Assembly: GCA_009774155.1 (NCBI GenBank)
Contig: VSNE01000136.1
Location: forward strand, 1 to 7,105
Direction: 5' to 3'
DNA from: Lachnospiraceae bacterium
Lineage (GTDB): Bacteria > Bacillota > Clostridia > Lachnospirales > Lachnospiraceae
DNA: 7,105 bases
The notes beneath the pieces were generated by a model that saw nothing but the letters and a program-made list of their open reading frames with translations, was not told where the DNA came from and ran no database searches. The position numbers and the translations under genes were made by a program. Shown in pieces: positions 1 through 5,619 of this stretch; position 1 is the first letter of the stretch, and each line of letters opens with the position of its first letter.

Positions 1-211
1 CGCTGACTCCAATGAGAAAATTACGTTCTCCCAGCCTGAGCAGGAGAATCTGCCGGTCAGCCCCTACCTGAAGCTGCCCGACTATCTTCAGACCGCCGCC
101 CGAAGAGTTTCTTGCCCAGCTTTTTCCCAGAAACCGGCTGCAGTAGTAAGCAATAAGCAGAACACATATGACAGTCAAAAGCACGCCCGCCAGCGATACA
201 ACATCACCCAT
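1..211 (-). CDS. fliO: FliO/FliZ flagellar export-gate assembly protein, 5' part
   Basis: The first 70 codons are visible and the gene runs off the left edge. The protein begins MGDVVSLAGVLLTVICVLL and has one hydrophobic segment (about residues 5-23), then a basic stretch (RFLGKSWAR). A short beta-rich domain start follows, containing IVGQLQVGADRQILLLRLG and ending NFLIGVS. This order (short N-terminus, single membrane helix, then a 'lxvgxxxxlxllxxGxxxxLlGvs' cytoplasmic domain) is typical of FliO, called FliZ in Bacillus. FliO is a membrane protein that helps assemble the FliP ring of the flagellar type III export gate. The ATG at 211-209 lies 2 bases after the fliY stop, with GGAG at 223-226 inside the end of fliY, so translation is probably coupled. 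In related operons fliP, fliQ and fliR follow; they would lie beyond the left edge. The family call rests on the N-terminal half only. Confidence 0.88.
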   Translation of the reverse strand, partial: MGDVVSLAGVLLTVICVLLIAYYCSRFLGKSWARNSSGGGLKIVGQLQVGADRQILLLRLGERNFLIGVS

Positions 212-213
212 TT

Positions 214-1491
214 CTATAAAATCTCCGGAATCAGGTCTCTTGCGACGATCTCTGTAATTCGTATACCAAAATTGTCCTCTACAACTACGATATCTCCTTT
301 GGCAATACACTGTCCGTTTACATATAAGTCAGCCTGTTCCCCTGCCATTTTATCAAGCACCACCAGAGAGCCTTGTGTAAATTCCAAAATATCCTTTACC
401 AGCTTCTTTGTCCTTCCGATTTCCACGGATATCTCCAGAGGAACCTTCATCAGCATCTCCTGATTTGTCTTTTCCTCCACACCGCTCTCGCCTTCATCCT
501 GAAGCCGCTGAGAATTCATAGGATGTATCAGGGACGGCTCCGAACTGCGCTGTGCCTCCTTGGCCTTCATGCTGTTCATCATTTCCATCATCTGCATCTG
601 TGACTGCTGCATCTGATTCAGAAGCTGAAGCATCATCGGGTCCGGCGCCGCCTGGTAAACAGGCTGTACAGGCGCTGTCTGATAAACAGGCTGCTGAGGT
701 ATCGGCTGCGCTGCGGGCTGTACCGGCGCGGGCTGTACTGGAACAGGCTGCGGTTCCGGCGCAGGCTGTGGCTCCGCCTGTACTGGAGCGGGCTGCGGTT
801 CCGCCTGTACTGAAGCAGGCTGCGGTTCCGGCGCGGGCTCTGGTTCTGCCTGTACTGGCGCGGGCTGCTCCGGTTCCGGCGTATCAGCCGCTGCTCCAAA
901 GACATCCGCATACGGCTCCAGAAGACGTTTTGCCAGCTCAGTGGACATAATATTCATAAACTCACTTTGAAGCTGTCCCTCTATTTCCAGAGAAAACCGG
1001 ACTACAACCCTCGTTTCACCCTCAGGAAAATAATTATCCTTAAAGCTGGCTTCATCCTCTACTTCAAAAGACACCGGTGTTGAAATATCTACAGTTGTGC
1101 CTAAAAACTCAGATAAAGCTGTGGCAGAGGAACCCATCATCTGGTTCATGACCTCGCAGATTGCGCTCCGGTTCATTTCATCCAGCTCAAACTCCTCTTC
1201 CGGTATCTCCTCCATCATCAGCATCCCCACAATGATGCGTACATCATTGCGGCTGAACATCATGATATTTTTGCCTTCCAGACCTTTGACATAGGCAATC
1301 TCCACACCCACTGCCGGTTCCAGTTTCTTGAATTCAAATTCTGCTCTGTCCAGAACCTTGACAATAGGCGTTGTAATATTTACTGCCGTGCCCAGCATGG
1401 TGGAAACCGCTGTCGCCGATGCGCCAAGACTTATATTCATAATCTCGCCAATGGCGTCTATTTCCATTTCATTAAAGCTGTTAGCACCCAT
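214..1491 (-). CDS. fliY: Flagellar motor switch phosphatase FliY (CheC-like domain + SpoA/FliN domain)
   Basis: The 425-residue protein has three parts. Residues about 8-195 form a CheC/CheX-like phosphatase domain with two matches to the [D/S]-x3-E-x2-N-x22-P active-site pattern: D12/E16/N19/P42 and S109/E113/N116/P139. Residues about 204-285 are a Pro/Gln/Glu/Ala-rich, probably disordered linker, followed by a Met/Gln-rich segment (286-308, nine Met). Residues about 346-425 are the SpoA (FliN) domain, from LMKVPLEISVEIGRTKK to the end. FliY sits in the C-ring with FliM and in Bacillus dephosphorylates CheY-P. Its length is somewhat above the roughly 380 residues of B. subtilis FliY, because of the linker. 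Unlike that protein it has no N-terminal EIDALL-type CheY-P-binding peptide and starts directly in the CheC domain. The ATG at 1491 has AAGGAG at 1503-1508. It lies 30 bases after flgC and just before fliO. The call is secure; phosphatase activity is inferred from the motifs. Confidence 0.96.
   Translation of the reverse strand: MGANSFNEMEIDAIGEIMNISLGASATAVSTMLGTAVNITTPIVKVLDRAEFEFKKLEPAVGVEIAYVKGLEGKNIMMFSRNDVRIIVGMLMMEEIPEEEFELDEMNRSAICEVMNQMMGSSATALSEFLGTTVDISTPVSFEVEDEASFKDNYFPEGETRVVVRFSLEIEGQLQSEFMNIMSTELAKRLLEPYADVFGAAADTPEPEQPAPVQAEPEPAPEPQPASVQAEPQPAPVQAEPQPAPEPQPVPVQPAPVQPAAQPIPQQPVYQTAPVQPVYQAAPDPMMLQLLNQMQQSQMQMMEMMNSMKAKEAQRSSEPSLIHPMNSQRLQDEGESGVEEKTNQEMLMKVPLEISVEIGRTKKLVKDILEFTQGSLVVLDKMAGEQADLYVNGQCIAKGDIVVVEDNFGIRITEIVARDLIPEIL
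731..876 (-). repeat. 27-bp coding repeats in the fliY linker
   Basis: Two directly adjacent 27-base units (775-801 and 802-828) differ at only two positions. Related, less perfect copies lie at about 731-756 and 847-876. All share a core like cctgtactgg followed by ggctgcggttc (plus-strand reading). On the coding strand the adjacent units encode EPQPASVQA (residues 222-230) and EPQPAPVQA (231-239). Because 27 is a multiple of three, gain or loss of a unit would lengthen or shorten the linker without shifting the reading frame. The near-identity of neighbouring units suggests recent duplication or slippage (inference). Confidence 0.8.
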
Positions 1492-1521
1492 CTTTTTTTA
1501 ATCTCCTTTTACCTTATGCTT

Positions 1522-1983
1522 TTATTTTCCGATTTCCAATGCCTTCTGGGCCATCAGCTTCATTGCATTTAAGGCTGTAACATTTGCCTCATAGGACCTG
1601 GTTGCGGACATACTGTCAGCAGTTTCCTTCAACAAATCCACATTAGGCATATTTACATATCCTTCTTCATCCGCATCCGGATGCTCAGGATTATAAACCC
1701 TTTTCAGTTCTCTGTCATCCTCTATAATATTGGCAACCCTGACACCCCTTACTCCGGCATAAACGCCTGTGCGCCCATAGCCTTTTCTGGACGCATTCTG
1801 GAGGGCTGACCGGAAGGAACTGTCCCCAAAGCTTTCAAAAACAACATCTTTTCTGCGGTACGGACCGCCCGCTTCTGTTCTGGTCGTGTCCATGTTCGCA
1901 ACGTTCTCCGCAGCAATATCCATGCGGACACGCTGAGCGCTCATACCGGAAGCGCTGATATCAAACGAGCTTAAAAATGCCAT
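1522..1983 (-). CDS. flgC: Flagellar proximal rod protein FlgC
   Basis: At 153 residues this is the usual FlgC length (about 150 in Bacillus). The N-terminus has the axial-protein pattern ASGMSAQRVRMDIAAENVAN (residues 11-30) followed by MDTTRT (31-36). The C-terminal half has YNPEHPDADEEGYVNMPNVD (97-116), and the C-terminal helix carries RSYEANVTALNAMK (129-142), ending KALEIGK. These blocks are close to full-length B. subtilis FlgC, so the family call is firm. FlgC polymerises with FlgB and FlgF to form the proximal rod, after export by the flagellar type III system; as expected there is no signal peptide. The start has a strong AGGAGG at 1990-1995, six bases from the ATG. The gene lies 17 bases after cheY and 30 before fliY. 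That position is odd, because flgC normally follows flgB near the promoter end of the operon. It may be a moved single copy or a second copy; this window cannot tell. All conserved blocks look intact, so it is not an obvious pseudogene. Confidence 0.95.
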   Translation of the reverse strand: MAFLSSFDISASGMSAQRVRMDIAAENVANMDTTRTEAGGPYRRKDVVFESFGDSSFRSALQNASRKGYGRTGVYAGVRGVRVANIIEDDRELKRVYNPEHPDADEEGYVNMPNVDLLKETADSMSATRSYEANVTALNAMKLMAQKALEIGK

Positions 1984-2000
1984 ATCAATCCTCCTGTCGC

Positions 2001-2363
2001 CTAATTTCCTAAAACGGAGTTAACAGTCTGTACAATTCTCTCCTCATTAAAAGGCTTTACAATAAAATCCCTTGCTCCTGATTTAATCGCGTCCACTACC
2101 ATGCTCTCCTGTCCCATGGCAGTACACATAACAACCTTGGCAGAAGCATCTCCCTCTTTGATTTTCTTCAGAGCCTGAAGCCCGTCCATATTCGGCATGG
2201 TAATATCCATAATCACCATATCCGGCTTCTCTTCCTCGTATTTCTTCACAGCTTCAGCGCCGTCCTGGGCTTCCACGAAATCACTGTAACCGCTTTTGGT
2301 AAGCGCTTTTTTAATCATCATCCGCATGAATGCCGCATCATCTACCAACATAATCTTTGCCAT
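2001..2363 (-). CDS. cheY: Chemotaxis response regulator CheY
   Basis: This is a 120-residue single receiver domain with no output domain. The acidic pocket is D8/D9, the phospho-acceptor is D53 (in MVIMDITMPNMDG), the switch Thr is T81 (VVMCTAMGQ), and the conserved Lys is K103 (FIVKPF). The switch aromatic is F100, as in Bacillus CheY, where enteric CheY has Tyr. The stretches DDAAFMRMMIK and CTAMGQESMVVDAIKSGA closely match B. subtilis CheY. Phosphorylated by CheA, it binds the N-terminal peptide of FliM and changes the direction or probability of rotation; FliY is the likely phosphatase. A GAGAGG at 2373-2378 precedes the ATG. The gene lies 51 bases after fliM and 17 before flgC. In Bacillus the order is fliM-fliY-cheY; here cheY comes before fliY and flgC lies between them. 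Confidence 0.96.
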   Translation of the reverse strand: MAKIMLVDDAAFMRMMIKKALTKSGYSDFVEAQDGAEAVKKYEEEKPDMVIMDITMPNMDGLQALKKIKEGDASAKVVMCTAMGQESMVVDAIKSGARDFIVKPFNEERIVQTVNSVLGN

Positions 2364-2414
2364 TTTTTACTACCTCTCTTTTTCCTTTATTCTCTATGTA
2401 TTATCTGCTCAGAC

Positions 2415-3506
2415 TTATATAGCAGCCTGTTCATTCTGTACATTAGAATCAGCCTGTTCCAAAGCTGCGCCTTCCGTACCATCCTCTTCCTGACTCTCAT
2501 AAGTTCTTCCGCTGATACGGACTGCTATATTTTTCTTATATATCCCCATCTGGCCGATAAACCACGGCTGTCTTCCCACATACAGCTTGACGCTGCTGTT
2601 CTTAGGCTTGTTCAAATCTATGACATCGCCTACCTTCAGATGATAGATATCATTTAATTCCAGTTCCACCGTTCCAAGCTGTCCCGTAAGAGGAAGCTGA
2701 GAATAACGGATATTATCCATAATAATTTCCTTATTATCCTCATAGGAAAAGCCTCTGGCTATATGCTTACGGCTGTCAATCACATGGAAGATAAATTCCA
2801 GAAGCGTACCCGGCATACATATTCGGATTTTCTCTACCGCCAAACCTGACACGTCTACGTTTAAATGAATAATCGCTACCGTTTCATCTAACCCAATTTC
2901 CTGAACCATACTCGGATTTTCTTCAATTCTCTGCACATCAAAAGCAACATTGATATAATTAGAAAATCCATCCTTAAGAGCGGAAGAAAAATACTCCACC
3001 ACTCTTCGATACAAAGCAACCTCCACATCAGAATAACGATATTCAGGCTCCACCTTGACTATCTCATCGCCCCCGCCCAGCATATGGTTAATCAGGGTAA
3101 TCACCAGTCCCGGAGTCACATACATCATAAGAGGGACATTGTTTTTTCCCTTTCCCTGCACAGTTGCATCAATCAGGGTCATACAGTCATTCTCATGAAA
3201 AGCGTTTACATATTCATAATATCTGCGCTCCTGAACCTCCATAACAGTAATATCTGTCATTACACGGAAGATACCGTTTACCTGGGAGGTAAGAATTCTG
3301 GCATAGTTTTCAAAAACGCTGGTCAGAATCTTCATCTTTTCCTTGGTAAACTTCCTCGGACTGTAAAAATCATATCTGCTGTATTTTGTTTCCTCCGCTT
3401 CTGTCTTCGCCTTTTGCTCAACTACCTTCGTTTCTTTCTCAGGTTCGCCGTTCTGCATGGACTTCAAAAGCGCGTCTATCTGACTTTGGGATAATACATC
3501 TGCCAT
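2415..3506 (-). CDS. fliM: Flagellar motor switch protein FliM
   Basis: The 363-residue protein has the standard three-part plan. The N-terminal CheY-P-binding peptide is LSQSQIDALL (residues 5-14), followed by a charged flexible linker to about residue 42. The middle domain (about 45-255) is CheC-like and contains the FliG-contact motif MLGGGDE (GGG at 144-146). The C-terminal SpoA domain (about 265-335) includes LPLTGQLGTVELELNDI and the end ISGRTYE. It then carries an acidic, Gln-rich tail of about 27 residues (337-363), making it a little longer than B. subtilis FliM (332). FliM links the CheY-P signal to FliG in the C-ring. The ATG at 3506 has AAAGGTGG ending eight bases upstream, overlapping the end region of motB, 22 bases away. 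In many related operons fliL lies between motB and fliM; here it does not. Confidence 0.97.
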   Translation of the reverse strand: MADVLSQSQIDALLKSMQNGEPEKETKVVEQKAKTEAEETKYSRYDFYSPRKFTKEKMKILTSVFENYARILTSQVNGIFRVMTDITVMEVQERRYYEYVNAFHENDCMTLIDATVQGKGKNNVPLMMYVTPGLVITLINHMLGGGDEIVKVEPEYRYSDVEVALYRRVVEYFSSALKDGFSNYINVAFDVQRIEENPSMVQEIGLDETVAIIHLNVDVSGLAVEKIRICMPGTLLEFIFHVIDSRKHIARGFSYEDNKEIIMDNIRYSQLPLTGQLGTVELELNDIYHLKVGDVIDLNKPKNSSVKLYVGRQPWFIGQMGIYKKNIAVRISGRTYESQEEDGTEGAALEQADSNVQNEQAAI

Positions 3507-3528
3507 TGCTTAAGCCACCTTTTCTCAA

Positions 3529-4467
3529 TTATTCCGACCTTATCTCTTCCGGTGCTTCCATTGTCTCAGATTCTGGTATCTCTTCCGGCTCTCCTGAAGG
3601 AGTCACCATGCTTGACACACTTTCCTCATCCGGACCTACGTTTATAAAGCCGTCATGATCTCCTCCCAGAGCCCCGTCAGTAATCACGGTATTCGTATTT
3701 TCGCCGCTGGTATACTCTTCATAATATTCGTTCAAAGACCTTATATCCGCGCCTTCGTCAATCAGCAGGATTTCCACACGGCGGTTTTTTGCCCTTCCTT
3801 CTTTTGTATCATTGGAAGCAATCGGCCGAAACTGTCCGTAGCTGGTATTGACAAGCTTACCCGGCTCTATAATATCCTTTGTCTGTATATAAACGCACAC
3901 CTCGGCGGCCCTCATAGCTGACAGCATACGGTCTGTCCTTGGGTTATTCGGTCTGTCAGGCTGTCCCTGCGCCGTATGGGCCATAATGTTCACCTGCTCC
4001 AGCATTTCGTCGGCGGGAGCTATCGCCTCACCGAATACATCAAGCACCATCTCTCCCTGCTCTGTAAGAACAGAACTGTCCCCGTCAAAAAAGGTCTTAT
4101 CCTGAAATACAATAAAGGTATAGTCCTCGCCTCTGGACAATGTTACGCCTTCAATCCCCTTCTCGTTCATCATCTGGGCTATGGTAAGGTACAGAGTATC
4201 CATATCGACAGCCTCTGTCTCCGGTATCTCCGGCGTCCCCGCCGGGTCCTCCTCTCCGTCCTCCTCAATCGTGCCGTTCACCACGACCTCGTCCGGGTCC
4301 TCCTTGGCAGGAAAAATACTCCGGACGAATACCTCCCATTTTCTTGAATCCAGACTGGACATGGAATAAAGCATAACAAAGAAACACAACAGCAGAGTAA
4401 CCATATCTCCATATGTATCCATCCAGTTTCCGCCTTCGTCTCCCGACGCTCTAGGTTTCTTTGCCAT
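3529..4467 (-). CDS. motB: Flagellar stator protein MotB
   Basis: The 312-residue protein has a short cytoplasmic N-terminus and one membrane helix (about 21-37) in the context YGDMVTLLLCFFVMLYSMS. D21 matches the conserved ion-binding Asp of MotB/PomB. A plug-like, then acidic linker follows (about 40-90; many Glu/Asp/Pro at 56-90). An OmpA-like peptidoglycan-binding domain spans about 115-236, with RMLSAMRAAEV at 180-190 and NRRVEIL at 228-234. After that domain comes an unusual acidic, low-complexity extension to residue 312 (EEIPESETMEAPEEIRSE at the end). MotB anchors the MotA5MotB2 stator to the cell wall and passes ions that power rotation. The ATG overlaps the motA stop by one base (TAATG), with GGAG at 4475-4478, so the two are probably translationally coupled. 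Whether the ion is H+ or Na+ cannot be settled from the sequence alone. Confidence 0.96.
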   Translation of the reverse strand: MAKKPRASGDEGGNWMDTYGDMVTLLLCFFVMLYSMSSLDSRKWEVFVRSIFPAKEDPDEVVVNGTIEEDGEEDPAGTPEIPETEAVDMDTLYLTIAQMMNEKGIEGVTLSRGEDYTFIVFQDKTFFDGDSSVLTEQGEMVLDVFGEAIAPADEMLEQVNIMAHTAQGQPDRPNNPRTDRMLSAMRAAEVCVYIQTKDIIEPGKLVNTSYGQFRPIASNDTKEGRAKNRRVEILLIDEGADIRSLNEYYEEYTSGENTNTVITDGALGGDHDGFINVGPDEESVSSMVTPSGEPEEIPESETMEAPEEIRSE

Positions 4468-5288
4468 TACTCTTCTCCGCCTCCTGCGCTTGCGCCTTCT
4501 GTCTTTGCCGCCTTGGACAAAAGCTTCTTCTGCTGCGACTGCTTAAGAGAAGCAAGTAAATGCTCTCTCAGATACTTCGGGTTTTCCCCTGCCTGGATTG
4601 CAATAATTCCCTCTACGATTGTGGAGCAGTAAAGCTCCTCCTCGTCCTGACGGATACGGAGCTTTTTGGCAATCGGGTGAAAAAAAAGATTTGAAAGGGC
4701 GCTTCCGTAAAAGGTCGTAATCAGCGCAACGGACATATCCTGCCCCAGAGAGGAAGCTCCTGTACTCTCTCCTAAATCCATTCCCTTCAGCATATTAATC
4801 AGACCGACCAGCGTACCAATCATGCCGAAGGCAGGAGCGTATGCCGACCCCTTCTCATACAAACCGGCTCCCTGATCGTGGCGGGTCATCATATTCTCCA
4901 GCTCCCGATCCAGAATCTCCCGGACGCTTTCCGGATCAGTGGCATCCACAATCATCAGGACGCTCTGTTTAAAAAAAGGGTCCTTAATCTCTTCCGCCTT
5001 TTCTTCCAGGGCCAGCAGACCGTTCTGCCGCGCCACCATGGCCAGATCCACAAGCTGATCCACAAGCTTCGGTATATTATACTGCTTTCCGCGTAACAAT
5101 ACCATAAAATGCTTCGGTATATCTTTTAATATTGAAAAGGGGTAGCTTGCAATAATTGCCGCAAAGGTGCCTCCTATTACAATCAAAATACTGGGAACAT
5201 CGTAAAAATTCCCTAATTTACTCACACCAATTCCGTTTACAACCAAGGCAGCTCCAATAGCAATCCCCAAGAATGTTGTTAAATCCAT
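4467..5288 (-). CDS. motA: Flagellar stator protein MotA
   Basis: The 273-residue protein has the four-helix MotA/ExbB-type topology: membrane segments at about 3-20, 31-50, 150-168 and 183-205. A large cytoplasmic loop (about 55-145) lies between the second and third. The loop carries ARQNGLLALEEKAEE (86-100), the region with the conserved Arg and Glu that contact FliG (R87 and E95/E96 here). The third segment starts APAFGMIGTLVGLINML, with P152 in the place of the conserved channel proline, and P205 follows the fourth segment (FFHPIAKK). Length and layout are typical. MotA forms the ring that surrounds the MotB dimer and pushes on FliG. A strong AGGAGG (5299-5304) lies ten bases from the ATG. 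The gene follows flbD by 39 bases and overlaps motB by one base. Confidence 0.97.
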   Translation of the reverse strand: MDLTTFLGIAIGAALVVNGIGVSKLGNFYDVPSILIVIGGTFAAIIASYPFSILKDIPKHFMVLLRGKQYNIPKLVDQLVDLAMVARQNGLLALEEKAEEIKDPFFKQSVLMIVDATDPESVREILDRELENMMTRHDQGAGLYEKGSAYAPAFGMIGTLVGLINMLKGMDLGESTGASSLGQDMSVALITTFYGSALSNLFFHPIAKKLRIRQDEEELYCSTIVEGIIAIQAGENPKYLREHLLASLKQSQQKKLLSKAAKTEGASAGGGEE

Positions 5289-5327
5289 CCCTAATATGCC
5301 TCCTGCGTATATCGCTTCCTATCTATT

Positions 5328-5528
5328 TTATACAATCTTTTTATCAAAATCAATACAACTTTTTAAAGCCTCTGACACAAGCTGTAAAATCGTATCGATA
5401 CTGTCTTTTACAAGATAATAATCCCCATTTGCCATCCGGATCTTTGTCTCAGGAATCAGTTCAATACATTGGATCCGGAAATAGTTTAAGTAAATAACTT
5501 CCCCATTCAAGCGAGTTAGTTTAATCAT
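5328..5528 (-). CDS. flbD: FlbD/SwrD family flagellar protein
   Basis: This small protein of 66 residues starts MIKLTRLNGEVIYLNYF and continues QCIELIPETKIRMANGDYYL. That matches the FlbD family pattern of an N-terminal 'MIxLTRLNG', an 'IExIPxTxI' core and an 'NGxxYxV' strand. It has no membrane segment or signal peptide and is probably a small cytosolic beta-rich protein. In B. subtilis the homologue SwrD (formerly YlzI) is needed for full motor power and swarming, and its gene also neighbours flagellar genes. The location directly before motA-motB fits that role. The ATG at 5528 has GGAG at 5540-5543. It is separated from flgE by 91 bases that contain a strong stem-loop. The family call is secure. 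The role in this organism is inferred from SwrD. Confidence 0.93.
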   Translation of the reverse strand: MIKLTRLNGEVIYLNYFRIQCIELIPETKIRMANGDYYLVKDSIDTILQLVSEALKSCIDFDKKIV

Positions 5529-5548
5529 AGTTTTCTCTTCTCCACTAT

Positions 5549-5597
5549 TTTTCTGATAACTTCCTGCCTCTTAAGGAGGCAGGAAGCCGTCAGAAAA
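5549..5597 (-). other. Intercistronic stem-loop between flgE and flbD
   Basis: An inverted repeat fills the middle of the flgE-flbD gap. The inner stem pairs ttcctgcctc (5561-5570) with gaggcaggaa (5576-5585) perfectly around a five-base loop, and c5560-g5586 extends it. After a three-base internal mismatch (5557-5559 against 5587-5589) an outer stem of eight pairs continues (5549-5556 with 5590-5597). In the minus-strand transcript no U-run follows, so it is not a canonical intrinsic terminator. It could stabilise the upstream flgE mRNA, act as a processing site, or partly attenuate expression of flbD-motAB. The structure is seen; the role is inference. Confidence 0.75.
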
Positions 5598-5619
5598 TCA
5601 ACATATATTAAAGTGTCAG

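Noticed and set aside
633..911. Minus-strand 92-codon Arg/Ser-rich frame inside fliY
   Set aside because: This is an alternative frame of the same repeat region; the composition is a by-product of the Pro/Glu/Gln codons and the true frame has clear domains on both sides.
552..950. Plus-strand open frame of 132 codons rich in Ala/Val/Pro opposite fliY
   Set aside because: It lies over the GC-rich repeat region of fliY, where few stops occur on the other strand. It has no convincing ribosome binding site and its repeats merely mirror the fliY linker repeats.
3084..3494. Plus-strand 136-codon open frame opposite fliM
   Set aside because: It is fully antisense to a clearly coding, conserved gene and shows no recognisable motif or supporting ribosome binding site.
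3976..4347. Plus-strand 123-codon open frame opposite motB
   Set aside because: It is antisense to motB, with no family resemblance or translation signals; best seen as a shadow of the MotB coding frame.
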